64,000 bases of DNA from Yponomeuta sedellus (GCA_934045075.1 OW203724.1:23527721-23591720), one strand, 5' to 3'. Positions 25,001 through 35,197 are shown, numbered from the stretch's first letter. Numbers and translations are program-made. The notes: generated by a model from the sequence alone, not told the origin.

Positions 25001-28000
25001 TTCCCTTTAAATAGCGTATGCGGAACAGTGAGATGTAAAGCTGGTACGTAGGCTCATAACATATGGTGGTATGGAGTTTTAGACTAAAGCAGTACTTTTA
25101 CGATCTTATTGCAATCGGACTGAGTGAGCTGAAAAGGCTAATCAAATGCTAGATACATCGTGTACGATATAATTTATCTACGGCGTGTCTTTCGACACGA
25201 TAAACGCTAACTTCTTTAAGTTATGGTCAAAATTCCTGAAGATATGTTTGGAAGAAGGAGGAAACGGCATCGAATCAAAGACATTAAATAATGCACGCAA
25301 GACACCAGCGCTAAAGATTTACGTCTCTTGACAAGAAATGTAGAGGCCAGTAGAGGCTCAGAAAGAAGAAGAACTCTCTGGATTGAATGTTGATAGCACT
25401 TGGTATCATTTTAAAACTATCTTCTAGCCGTTACTTGTAAGCTCAATTATAAAGATGATTGAAAGATTGAAGATGATAGAAAGAAATGATAAAGAAGATA
25501 AAGATTCGATGTAAAACCTAACTGCAAAGTAGGTGGGCGGGGCTGTAAGTGATGCAATTTGTTTAAGCCAGATGTCGCTGCCTGTACGTAATACAGAGAA
25601 TAGTGTAAAGAGGTTCGAAATTTCACTGATGCCGGTGAGTCGCCCATTGGCTCAATTGGTAGAGCGCTGGCACGGATAGCCAGAGGTTGCGGGTTCGAAT
25701 CCCGGCATGGGTGAAATTTTTAGCCTCTAAATGGGTTTTTAAATTTGTCCTTAGCACGGGTTAGTGCATTTAAAATAAAAATAGTATAATGAAGATAAAG
25801 ATTTTTATTTGTCAAACATGCGTACAAAAAGATGGAATTGACATTATATCGAAACTTTAATTTCTGTATATTTAAAGGAGGATTGCCGAGGACAGAGGGA
25901 AGTAACATGCCTTGGTGTAAGCCGATGTCCAGCAGTGGATAAGGACAGCCTGATATATGATTGATTTATTTAAAATCTTGAAATACTTTATTGATTGACA
26001 CTCCTGAAGCAAGTATTGTGTCAAAACTACCTTGTAGCCGCCCATTGTACCCTGAATTATTGAAACTTTAATATCTGTGCGTTTTTCAAGTGCGTATAAA
26101 GTAAATTCTACATTAGTCCCGTGACTGACCATATTGGCAATTTTACCGAGCGCTTCCGAGCTTCACAAGGCACGTTAAGCCTTGCCGGTTGTCATGTAAT
26201 AGCAGTCCTTAAGGACTGCTACCATCCATAAGGCCTCCTCCAATCCAATCCATAATCCATGAGGCTATAACCCATAAGGCCTCGGACAAGGCTTAAGCCT
26301 TGTCCGAGGCCTTATGGGTGGCTTGACAACTTCTGACATTAAGGCCCGCCACTGTCTTACAATCCTAAGCCAACCCGGACTTCGTGATGAAGTATCGCCT
26401 GAACTTCCTACGACGCAGTAGGAGACCCCCAGCGGTGGGGGCATACGAGGGTTGATATCGATAAAGAATATTCTGTCTAACCTTATATTATTTTATTTTC
26501 TATAACTTACCTGTATGAAACCACCCGTACTAGAGCTACAGTATCGTTGTCTGACAGGTTTCTTGCAAAGCCCGGCGGTTCTGCGTATACTGTATGCGCC
26601 TGTTGGAACGCTGCCTGCACTATGTTGTCGGGGAAGATATTCCTGGAAGGAAAACACTAAGTTGAAACGGGTGTTTTCTCGTGGTCCCATTATTTTGTCC
26701 CGTTAACGGGTCCACGAGGGATTACTATCCCTCGTGGTCCCGTTATACGTCATCAACGGGTCCACGAGGGATAAACTATTTCTCGTAGTCCCATTAAAGA
26801 TGATGCCTCCTGTGTAAAGGAAAAAAAGATACAGCATATTATACTAACGCGACACGAAGTACTATAGAATTTAAAAGCAGAAAATATTAGGCACTCATAT
26901 AAAGGAAGAAGTTCTCTGCTTTTAGGCTCGCACAAGGAGGACCTTTGGGGCTCCTTTGGAATAAGAGAAAAGTACTTTTTCTCCTCGTTTGAGAAAAAGT
27001 ATTAGGGTCTAATGAAATCGCAAGACATGGGGAAAACATCACTTTTTTGTACTGTAGGCTAATAATATTTTTTAAGCAAAGAAGTGGAAAACACTAAATG
27101 TTTGAGAAAGAATAGGTACTAGGGTCCAATGAAATCGCACGACATGGAGAAAACATCACTTTTTTGTACTAGTAGTCTTATATTTTTTAAGCAAAGAAAG
27201 CAGCTTAAAAAATCTTAATTTTTGAGAAAAAGGATTAGGCTCTCATGAAAGCGCAAGATATAATATACTTAAGACAAAGTTTTAACGTGTAATGTTTTAT
27301 TCTTCTTGCCTATAAAAATTGTAGCAATGATCTGGGCTCATTTAAGCCCAGATCATTTATTATTTATCCATGAAATGCGATATTAGGATACCTACCCTAG
27401 CGCTTGAAATTGCCAATCCGACGTGGCCAAGTGTGGTAATTAAGCTCATACTCTGCCTCTCAGAGAAGGCCTCCAGTTCCAGTTCCAGTCCGTCAAAATT
27501 ATTTGTTTCAAATACTGAATATATTTTGTTTAACAAAAAGGAAGTTTCGTTTTTATTGTACATTGTATTGACGTTGTTTCATAGACAATGGCTATAACCA
27601 TAATGTGTTATACACCTATGTGTTATTTATTTTGTGTCAAAACTATCCCCGGCATTGCAGTGGTCCCTTGTAGTGCAAGTGAAGGTGCCTCTGGATCGCA
27701 TCATTACGAAGATGCAACGGCCAACGTTTTTTCATATAGGGGACATTCTTTATTATCAATTCTAGAAAAATCGTCACTTTAGTTGTTTTTTTTTATAAAA
27801 CAAACTCTACGAACGTTTCAGGAATTGCATATAATTATGTAATCAACCCGGTATAAAAACGCAATCAACTCCTCCATCTCCATTTGAGCCTAGTACTTTT
27901 TTCCAGAAGCATCCGAGACGTCTAGTGGGGTGATCAAATCATAGATTTGTCCATCTATTTATAAAATTACTCCTACGTTTCCGTGAGAGCCTAGTACGTT

Positions 28001-31000
28001 TTTGAAAATCAAAATTGACCCGGACTTCTGTTTGCTCTGTTTAACTAATAAATAAACTATACAATAAGCTACCCGTGACCTCATGCAATCCCAGTACTTT
28101 CTTTTCCAACATGTACTGCAAAAGTTAAAGGAAAGTTGTATCTTCAACGTAAGAAGGATACAGGGAGCAAAGGGAGAAGGAGAGAAACGTGGTGCTGAAC
28201 GTGACAAGCCAGTGAAAATTCTTATACAGGAGGCATCATATTTATCGGGACCACGAGAAATAGTTTATCCCTCGTGGACCCGTTGATGACGTATAACGGG
28301 ACAAAATAATGGGACCACGAGAAAACACCCGTTGAAACGTTGTTGAAAGGAAATTAAAACCTTTGTTACTTTAGATAAACATAACATAACCTTACGCCTG
28401 TATCCCAGAGGGGTAGGCAGAGACCAGGGCTGATACTTGGCACAATCCTGCCAGATAATTTCCCATACGAAATGACCGATTTAACCGGTTAACTCGAGTT
28501 AAATGAGCTAACCGGGGCTGACGCAAGTGGGACATAGTTGGCAATAGTACCAGATAGGAGCGGTGGTAGCGGAGCGGTAGAACGCCGGCTTCTCAATCGG
28601 GAGGTCGTGGGTTCGAATCCCGGCATGTACCCATGACTTTGTTTTCTAAGTTATGTACATTTGTGAAACTGTAGTAGCAATACCACTCGCTAACGGTAAA
28701 GGAAAACATCGTGAGGAAACCAGTGTACGAAGTGTTAACATACCTCATCACTTGTTACGTACAATGAACGGCCCGATTATGTGGCTAGATATGGAATAGT
28801 AGATTGTTAAACGAGGGTAGAAAGAATCAATTCCAGAGGTATTTAGACGCTTTAGTCCGAGTAGGAATTGATTCTTTTACCCGTGTTGAACACTCTACTT
28901 TTCATTTCGAATATGAGGAAAATAAAAACTCATTTTTAATATTCAAATCTTTGCTAAAAAGATTATTCCCAATTTTTTGAAGTCCGTCACAGATACAATA
29001 ACAGCCAATTTATGTCGACTTTTTAAATTTTAAACATGGAACTCACGGCGTAATTGTTGCGGCTATTCCGCTCAAAGAAGTTTGCGCTAAGTTCACACTG
29101 GCTGTTTCTGTTTAGAAACTCACATGGCCGCAGCATTTTTTTTAATTAGTTTTTTTTAAAACCTATTTATTACTTACATAAAACTTTTCACAGCTGACAG
29201 CAGTTCTATTTTTAAAGTTCATTCTGGCCCTTGTGGGAAGTAATTTGCATAAGTTTTTCCCTCCCTATGAAGGGAAGCAGCATTTTCCACCCAGTAATCG
29301 TATCAAACAACAATATTTTCCGAGTATAAGTAATAAAAAATTTAATTTCAGGTCTAACTAACCATATTACGCAAACTTTGACAACAACTGACAGCCGTTA
29401 ACATTATTTTAACGGGTTCTCTATTTCATTCCGAAAATTCTTTGTTCGAAATACGGTTCACCTACGAATGATACTTCGAACGATTGATTGTTTGACGCCT
29501 TTTTATCCGATATTTTTCTTTTTACGGTGACTTGTTACTTCGAAAACGTTTTGCCGATGCCTTGTTGCTTCGAAAAATGTCACACCGGTGCATTATATCA
29601 CCCCGACTATATTACCCCGATTATATTACGCCGACTACCCGTATTTCAGTTTCAGTTTCTTCTTCTCCGTCAATGGTTGTCTGGAAGAAATTACTTTTAG
29701 TAATAAGCCCGCCACTTGTACTGTACTGTTATTTTATAAGTCTCTTATGTAATCCTTGGTGTACATGCAATAAACAATATTCTATCTATCTATCTATCTA
29801 TATTATCGATGCATGTTTTTTTAAGACTTCGTTGCTTCAAAAAGGTTTTACCGAGTGTTAGCATAGTAGTACTTTTCGTCTCTATGAAACAAAATGCATA
29901 ATTTAATGATCGCCGATTTTTTTAATGAATAAACATTCCTCACGACATCAGATGGCGAGGAAAATGTGTCCTACACTACAGAATGCCAATAAAAATTCAA
30001 AGTATTTAAGCATTATATCTATAAGTATTTCTAACAATGAATTCTCGAAATGAAGTAGGGAACCCATTTTAACAGCTTCTTTTTCGTAATGTTCAACTAT
30101 CGAACCGAAACTAAGCGATTTTGACTCAAGAGTAAAACAGTCCCGTACCAGGCTACCTACATCGCCTACGTCAGAAACTGTTTAAATTCAAGGTCTCTAC
30201 GACTTTATCTAGGTGCAAACCGTACAAATATAGCACGCGTGATAGGTCAAAGGTTTCCATGGAAAATAATCCGATTGGATTGCTTCCAAAATGCGTCGGA
30301 TAAAACCCTTAGTGTAACGTAACAGCTATTTTTAGGTTACGAAATGACGGGCTATTAATTCTTGGAAAAGTTTGATGGAATGTAAAGGTAATTAATTTGA
30401 CTAAGTATTTCACGTTTGTTGGAAAAAATAATGTTTGTTGGAAAATTAATCATTTAAAAACCAATTTAGAGGCTATTGGCTCAATTGGTAGAGAGCTGGC
30501 ACGGATAGCCAGAGGTTGCGGGTTCGAATCCATGGGTGAAATTTTTAGCCTCTAAATAGCTTTTTAAATTTGTTCCTTAGCACGGGTTAGTGCATTAAAA
30601 ATAATAATAATATAAATAAATGATTGTGAAAGCATTAAGCTTGTTGAAATGTAGCAAATTACTTGTTACTAGACATACAGCTCTTAGAAAATATGAATTA
30701 AAGCCTTACACTTTTAGACTCCCAAATTCAAGGGGTGCTATATCATTTTTACAAAGAATACGCAGTAGTGATTGGAAGCCAAGGATGTCTGGTATTTAGA
30801 TAAGATTAGATTAGAACTCTTTATTGTACACACCAAAAAAGGCTTACATATCTAAGCATTGCCGTATACAATTGGCGGTTTAAATAATGTTAACGGGGAC
30901 GATCATGTTCTTTATTGCGAACCATTAATTTGAAACGTACAGTGTAAATTTACGTTGAAAACTCTTAATTAAGTCAAACCGGTTTTGAAAACAATAAATG

Positions 31001-33634
31001 TGGAGTATCTCTGTTAGCCTTTACATAAAGAGGACGTGGTACGGGGCGTGAAAAAGACCCTACGCGTTTTCAAGCCCACCATTCACTACAAGCACCGCGA
31101 GCCGAGCCTCATGCCTTACACATACATACATAACCTCACGCCTGTACCCCAGAGGGGTAGGCAGAGACCAGAGACTGCCCCTTGCCACGATACTGACAGA
31201 TCACCTTCGCTTCATCAATGTTCATAAGTCGTTGCATGCACGCACGCCGGTTCCGGGTACTTTTCTTTTCTTACTTCCGGGAAGGTTCTTACTTCCTTCA
31301 TCCTCTCCACATGTCCAAACCAACGCAACATTTCTTTCTCAATTCTAGTCACTACATCGTCTTTCAGTCCACAACGTTCTACAAGCAGACTATTGCGTAT
31401 CCTGTCATTCAAAGTAACACTACACGTACTTCTCAAGGACCTTACATATATGTGGACAAATCCATCATCATCCACACGCTACACAAGTGCCAAGCTGCAG
31501 CCAGTCGCATGTTTACCACTCGCCACTTCTCATCTGTGTGCGCTACGTCTCATCGCTTCAGAACATTTTGTGTGAAAGCGAATTCAAATATTTGTACATG
31601 TTGTATTTGTATCGTACAATATTATGACTTGTACGTTATTAATTTCGGTCGGTATTAATTAACATTCAATAAGTCACAGTTTCTGTGCGACTTTGAATAA
31701 AATACTTTTTTGTTTAAAATATAAGTGTGAGTATTATATGAGGAAATCCGAGTGTCTGAGGTATTCAAATCTTCTTCTTTTTCTTCTTCTTCATCAGGCC
31801 ATATTATGTAGTCCATTGCTGGACATAGCCCTCCCCTAATGAGCGCCATAGCGCCCTGTCTTTAGCTTGCCGCATCCAGCATCTGCCTGCAGTTTTTCGC
31901 AGGTCGTCATCTCACCTGGTCGTAGGTATTCATATACCTTAGTAAAATTACCAATTCACGGGCAGTGTGCACGCGATAAACTTAGTCTCTAAAAGAAGGC
32001 ATGTGCTTTGCTGTAGCACTCACCTGTCGTTTAACGGAATGTGTATTTAAGGCTGATGAATAATGAAAACCGATATTTACATTTTTTCGGCTACATTATG
32101 AAGTCAGACAAACCGCATACGGGAGCGGCAAAGCACGAACTTAATCGAACACCCGGCAATTGCACGTATGCTACATAAAAAGAGTTTGTGGCGATTTCAT
32201 ATTATGATGCTCACCTGCCAATGTCCAACAGACTGTCCAGGATCTTATGGTCACGTTTGTTCTCCACAGCGCCACTGAGCTCCGTCTTCAGCTCTGGCTG
32301 CCCAGGATGTATAAGTACCGCCAAAACGATCCCTAGGAAGGCGTTGAACATCGACGTTGTGATGAAGTAGAGAAGAGTCCTGACAGCAATCTTGCCGCTC
32401 ATCTTCGCATTCAAGCTTGCAGAGCCAGCTATGAGGCTCGCGATGATCAGAGGCAGGATCATGAGTTTAAGGACTCGCATGAAGAGCTCGCCAGGGTAGG
32501 AGATGATGATCAGGGCGTCCGGGCCGAGGTTGTAGGGGCGGAGGCCGAAACCTTGAAGGGGAAGTCGTTTTAATATTTGATGGTAAAGTATTCACCGCAT
32601 CGTTATTCATGGTAGTTGCGGTGATATTTAAGGGGTTATTCATTAATATAATAAACTTTTGCATCTATCATATTTCAGTGCGATAGCCGAACGTTAAAAC
32701 CATGCGATAAAAGAACCGTAAGATATTAAAATACGAAAAAAGTAAATCTGGTCTCCTAATCCCTGACGGCCTATACATAGGACATCGTGTATAACTTTTT
32801 TAATTTACATCCAATGACGTTCAATTAGGAAATCTAGAAACTTACTATTCTAGGTCCAATATTTTCTTCAAAACTTTTTTGGACACAATGTGCACAATAC
32901 ACCGATACGACCCGAAATCGTATATAGCTTTTTTTAATTTACACCCAATGACGTTCAAACTGGAAATCTGAAAACTTACTATTATTACTACTAAGTCCAA
33001 TATTTTTTTCCATACTTTTTTGGACACAATGTGTTTTTTTCTAAATCAAAATATTCAAAATACATCAAAATATTAAAATACGAAAGGAGTAATCTGGTCT
33101 CCTAATCCTTGACGTCCTATATATAGATCGTATATAACATTCTTAATTTACACCCAATGACGTTCAAACAGGAAATCTGAAAATTTACTGGTCTAGGTTC
33201 GATAGTTCCTTTAAAAAATTTTTTGGGCACAATGTGTTTTTTTTTTCTAAATCTACGTAGTTTTAAAGATTTGAAGTAATTTTTACTTCCAGGGGTTAAG
33301 AGGCTAAAGTTCGATAAACGCAATAGCTTCTGCATCTGCTAAAATTAAACAGTTTCTCCATAAAACTTATGCCTTCCCTTGAGTAGGATTATCTACCGAT
33401 TTACACAAGGCGTCTTAAGTGATTTATCGTCTAACATTGACATCAAGTCTTACCCAGTCCAACTCCGCTCAGGACACCGATCAGCGTGACAACCAGCATA
33501 GTGTTATCCATGAACCACTTCCTGACCCCCGTGGGTTCAACCGGAGCCTCCCTCTCCTCCGTGGTCTTCGGCCCCCGGTCACCTGGGCCCATCTTCGCGA
33601 AAAGGTATTCTGAAAACCGTTCACTCTTCTCCAT
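16080..33634 (-). CDS. Eaat2: SLC1 excitatory amino acid transporter, Eaat2-like, complete
   Basis: Sodium-coupled glutamate/aspartate-type transporter of the plasma membrane. Nine coding exons (minus): 33454-33634, 32215-32551, 26511-26642, 23342-23550, 20453-20624, 19262-19456, 18256-18390, 16741-16846, 16080-16241. Every junction is GT..AG and phases match, giving 542 residues. TM2 has [20 protein letters not shown]. Glycosylation sequons are at N201 and N205. HP1 reads [13 protein letters not shown]7 has NMDGT at 377-381, HP2 reads [16 protein letters not shown]8 keeps the substrate and sodium residues D451, D455, R458, T459, N462 and D466 (GltPh D390, D394, R397, T398, N401, D405). The tail EPVIANG..SPLKRI is polar. 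[12 protein letters not shown] and [14 protein letters not shown] suggest the insect Eaat2 branch rather than Eaat1; that paralogue call is less certain than the family. The 5' UTR was not found. Confidence 0.93.
17085..17219 (+). repeat. Helitron-related fragment in Eaat2 intron
   Basis: CAGAACGGATTGGGATGAAATTTGGCACAG-type sequence, TTTTTATCCGGGAATAATAC, then CGAACGAAGTCATGGGCTGAAGCT. This order is characteristic of the 3' half of lepidopteran non-autonomous Helitrons; a clean CTAG end is lost. Confidence 0.6.
17388..17545 (-). repeat. SINE-D fragment in Eaat2 intron
   Basis: Shares CACAAGGATACCCTGTGTCG, GTAAACATCCAAG and the T-run with 42463-42605, where a tRNA-like B box is still visible on the minus strand. 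Here the B box is lost. Confidence 0.6.
18015..18140 (+). repeat. Dispersed repeat shared with 12540-12660
   Basis: CTCACTGAGCCCGTAGCTCTGG and CAATCAGCGAGTTG match the copy at 12540. It ends about 115 bp before the 3' end of Eaat2 exon 7. Class unknown. Confidence 0.5.
18540..18720 (+). repeat. LINE 3'-end fragment (family T)
   Basis: Contains CACCTGCAGTACAATTCCACC, CAACCCGCAAGCCCAGCGTGG and the hallmark GGGCTTATGTCCAGCAGTGG. The same modules occur reversed at 39290-39500. Confidence 0.6.
18835..19200 (-). repeat. SINE-C fragments in Eaat2 intron
   Basis: CCACCGTGGTTTGGCGATTTCG at the left and TTTTCCTTCACGGTTAGCGAG, AAATGTATGTGGCTTGAAAAC at the right are pieces of the SINE-C body seen complete at 34700-34925, separated by unrelated sequence. 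Confidence 0.5.
19715..19890 (+). pseudogene. LINE reverse-transcriptase C-terminal remnant
   Basis: Translates as [20 protein letters not shown], then [18 protein letters not shown], the usual C-terminal end of RTE/CR1-like LINE ORF2, followed by a GATGATGATGAT tail. It lies in an Eaat2 intron, antisense to that gene. Confidence 0.75.
20288..20345 (-). repeat. LINE 3'-end scrap
   Basis: TCAGCCGGTGTCAGTCCATTG, then CTGGACTTAGGCCTCTCC, a very short piece of the family T 3' end. Confidence 0.5.
20640..21930. other. Eaat2 intron sequence, no element recognised
   Basis: No tRNA-like box, LINE motif, terminal inverted repeat or extra Eaat2 exon was recognised here. Confidence 0.4.
21945..22125 (-). 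pseudogene. LINE reverse-transcriptase C-terminal remnant
   Basis: The minus-strand translation includes [21 protein letters not shown] and [14 protein letters not shown], the same ORF2 C-terminus as at 19715-19890 but in the other orientation, with the tail at the left. Confidence 0.7.
22140..23340. other. Eaat2 intron sequence, no element recognised
   Basis: AT-rich. Nothing beyond scattered short repeats such as ATTAGATTAGATT near 23255. Confidence 0.4.
23640..23760 (-). repeat. LINE 3'-end fragment
   Basis: CATCTGCTGGGTATGGACC and the following C-rich stretch resemble the 3' ends at 21945 and 39290. It is degraded, with no usable frame. Confidence 0.45.
24545..24906 (-). repeat. Dispersed repeat family P, reverse copy
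   Basis: Reverse complement of the 10349-10710 copy over its whole length, from AGCGCTCGTGGCCTAGGCG to GGGACATACAAGGGTTGAT. The two full copies look very similar, so the family was active fairly recently. Confidence 0.75.
25507..25790 (+). mobile_element. SINE-A insertion with 13-bp target duplication
   Basis: Flanked by GAAGATAAAGATT at 25494-25506 and 25791-25803. The insert starts CGATGTAAAACCTAACTGC (5' truncated), contains the tRNA-like unit (GCCCATTGGCTCAATTGG..GGGTTCGAATCCCGG) and ends AAAATAAAAATAGTATAAT. This clean copy fixes the 3' end of the family and shows target-primed insertion. It sits in an Eaat2 intron, antisense to the gene. Confidence 0.88.
26132..26455 (-). repeat. Degenerate family P copy
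   Basis: Keeps TACCGAGCGCTTCCGAGCTTC, GGCACGTTAAGCC, CCGCCACTGTCTTACAATCC and the GGGTTGATATCG end of family P, but has internal rearrangements, including the palindrome at 26271-26318. Confidence 0.65.
26271..26318. repeat. Perfect 48-bp palindrome
   Basis: Arms of 24 bp with no spacer: CCCATAAGGCCTCGGACAAG then GCTT|AAGC at the centre, and the exact complement to GGGCCTTATGGG-type end (26318). It arises from a family P segment joined to its own inverse. Confidence 0.85.
26669..28330. mobile_element. DNA transposon with 8-bp target duplication, unclassified
   Basis: GTTGAAAC flanks both sides (26661-26668 and 28331-28338). Ends are inverted repeats starting GGGTGTTTTCTCGTGGTCCC; the right arm is about 110 bp and the left about 150 bp because it carries an extra 40-bp partial duplication. 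Inside are three sub-terminal repeats (period about 115 bp, near 26989, 27099 and 27217, sharing ATGAAATCGCAAGACATGG-type sequence) and a hairpin at 27328-27360 (AATGATCTGGGCT). Short frames exist on both strands but no transposase motif was recognised. The ends do not match hAT (CAGNG), piggyBac or mariner. It lies in an Eaat2 intron, 26 bp from the acceptor of exon 3. Confidence 0.85.
28555..28800 (+). repeat. tRNA-derived SINE (family SINE-C), head intact
   Basis: A box TAGCGGAGCGG at 28567-28577 and B box GGGTTCGAATCC at 28610-28621 with good tRNA spacing. The body follows: TTTGTTTTCTAAGTTATGTAC, AATACCACTCGCTAACGG, AAACATCGTGAGGAAACC. This copy defines the family also seen at 18835, 34700, 50360, 55660 and 56590. 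Confidence 0.75.
28805..28890. repeat. Small inverted repeat
   Basis: GGGTAGAAAGAATCAATTCC near 28814 pairs with GGAATTGATTCTTTTACCC near 28864, with arms of about 28 bp. Possibly a foldback MITE. Confidence 0.5.
29690..29806 (+). repeat. LINE 3' end (family U) with tetranucleotide tail
   Basis: GTCTGGAAGAAATTAC just upstream, then AATAAGCCCGCCACTTGTAC, GTGTACATGCAATAAACAAT and a CTAT tetranucleotide tail. It matches the 3' ends at 48998-49112 and, reversed, at 3095-3230. Confidence 0.7.
30466..30605 (+). repeat. SINE-A copy, truncated and rearranged
   Basis: A short reversed piece AAAAACCAATTTAGAGGC is joined to a forward copy starting ATTGGCTCAATTGG. The B box GGGTTCGAATCC is present, but the following CCGGC is deleted. 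It ends GGGTTAGTGCATTAAAAATA. Confidence 0.75.
30797..30890 (-). repeat. LINE 3' end (family U)
   Basis: GATTAGATTAGAACTCTTTAT, then GTACACACC and AATTGGCGG: the reverse of the family U tail with a GATTA simple repeat, as at 34419. Confidence 0.6.
31130..31478 (-). pseudogene. LINE reverse-transcriptase C-terminal remnant
   Basis: The minus-strand translation contains [40 protein letters not shown], the well-known C-terminal region of RTE-like LINE ORF2 (ERCGL..R..LRWFGH..RM). The left end carries CACGCCTGTACCCCAGAGGG, also at 28390 and 35325. Confidence 0.8.
31775..31935 (-). repeat. LINE 3'-end fragment (family T)
   Basis: CATCAGGCCATATTATGTAG, GTCCATTGCTGGACATAGCC, CTTGCCGCATCCAGCATCTG. 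The same 3' end occurs at 46112-46478, 56701-57196 and 61195-61290. Confidence 0.7.
32740..33265. repeat. Three-unit diverged tandem repeat in Eaat2 intron 1
   Basis: Units of roughly 150-170 bp each contain TTTACACCCAATGACGTTCA, a TCTGAAAACTTACT-like segment and TTTTTTGGACACAATGTG. Two units also start with ATCTGGTCTCCTAATCC. A distant relative (CCTCCTAAGCCCTGGCGTCC) lies near 54355. Confidence 0.7.
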
Positions 33635-33639
33635 TACAC

Positions 33640-34410
33640 GGGTTAAGGACGCACAGCCCCAACTTTTGGGACCGATTTTTCGATCTGCCGGATATGTAAA
33701 CGCTGATTTTCTAATGTTTATTTACGCGGATGTACAGGTATTTTTGTTTGAAGGCAGTTAGAGCACGTATTTAGGTCGTTGCGACCATGTCTCTCTTAAG
33801 AGTTTAGTTAATTTAGTTTTTTTCGACGTCCGCAAAGTTTTAACGTTCTCGCCGCGAAGTACTTTTGCAACTGGTAATGCCGACACAGCACTGCATGTAG
33901 ACTGACAGGCCATGTGCTTATACGGTTATGGGCACAAATATCTACTACTAGAAGCTAAACTTCTCCACATCCGTAGAGACAGCTTGGAAATGTTCGTGAC
34001 ACACTGCTGGTTCTATTCGAGCGATCGTATCAAGGCTGGGTTAAATACAGCGGTGGGTAGCGCCCTTCGTGAATAAAACATTTTCAGGATTATCTAACCG
34101 AAGGAAGCCATATTGGAAATTTGCGCGCGCACCTATCGATCCAATTCCTTTAGTTCTCTTCATTTTCAAACTGCAGTTTATTCAATTGAGAGCATTATGT
34201 GTTTACGTCATATTTCTTTTAGCTATTTTAACACGAAAGTTGTTAGGATTCACAGTCGGGGCGTTAAAACAATATATTGGGTTAGGGCATGTGCATAAGG
34301 GCTGGAAATAGGCACTAAGCTTACGTATACCTACGTTTGTCGCTGCAACTCTATGCAGCTCTTTGTTTACATAGCCCAATTGTTAACTAAAGTAGGTTAA
34401 ATCAACAATG
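33640..34410. other. Upstream of Eaat2 start, no element recognised
   Basis: Likely contains Eaat2 5' UTR or promoter sequence, but no TATA box, initiator or splice pair could be assigned with confidence. Confidence 0.35.
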
Positions 34411-34418
34411 ACTTACAC

Positions 34419-34545
34419 TAGATTAGATTAGAATACTTTATTGCACACAGCACAAAATAAAATACACTAAAAGGCTTACATATATTTTTTTGCCGTAGGT
34501 ATATAATTGGCGGTGTTATAGACAAAAGCGATCCCTTCCAGACTA
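34419..34545 (-). repeat. LINE 3' end (family U)
   Basis: GATTAGATTAGAATACTTTAT, TGCACACAGCACAAAATAA, AAGGCTTACATAT and TATAATTGGCGGTG in the order seen at 30797-30890. Confidence 0.6.
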
Positions 34546-34699
34546 CCATGATATGGATAAAGTCAAAGATTTTTTAATTACGTAAACCACTCTTTTGCAA
34601 ATACGATACTGATGTTTGCAACCGGTTAAAGAAGTGAACTAATCCTAGTTAGCTATTTGTATGACAATCTTATATAAAAAAAATAATGCGAATAAACGA

Positions 34700-34925
34700 A
34701 ATTACCACGCGAACCCACCGCGGATTGGCAATCGCAAGCGCTAAGGTATTTGAACACTTCAAACACTTATTTTTCCTTCACTGTTAGCGAGTGGTATTGC
34801 TACTTCACAAATGTACATAACTTAGAAAACAAAGTGATTGGTTCATACCCGCAATGAGAATCGAACATGGGTATCTCGATTCCGGGTCCATTGTTCTACC
34901 CACTGGTCTACCTACTCTTCAAGTC
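34700..34925 (-). repeat. SINE-C copy
   Basis: On the minus strand: head with the anticodon-side sequence, B box remnant (complement of GAGAATCGAACATGG at about 34857), then body AAGTTATGTACATTTGTGAAG and TACCACTCGCTAACAGTG. Read on the plus strand it begins CCACCGCGGATTGGC. Confidence 0.65.
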
Positions 34926-34941
34926 AAAGTAAAAAAATATA

Positions 34942-35197
34942 TCCTACTAATATATAAACGCGAAAGCGATAGCTTACATATACTTACATCAGAATAACAC
35001 ATAGGCTACAATTTATAAAGATATTGTGTGAATTGTCCAAAATATGATGGTACGTCTCAAGTAAGTAGGAAAAATGCGAGCTATTCTGGCGTACGCTGTC
35101 AAAACTGCGCTACTAAAATATTTTTTTCGCCACGCTTATAATAATATAAGCCACGAAATACTAATCCTGCGCAGGCCAAGCCGCGGGCACCAGCTAG
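34942..35197 (+). mobile_element. Non-autonomous Helitron
   Basis: Starts TCCTACTAATATATAAACGC after A and ends GGGCACCAGCTAG before T, the A|TC..CTAG|T signature of Helitrons. A GC-rich segment (GCAGGCCAAGCCGCGG) lies just before the end where the 3' hairpin is expected. No coding content. Confidence 0.75.

Noticed and set aside
25640..25712. SINE-A heads as functional tRNA genes
   Set aside because: They have cloverleaf-like pairing and A/B boxes, but occur many times inside a constant longer repeat unit with retroposition hallmarks, lack U33, and carry mismatches in the acceptor and T stems.
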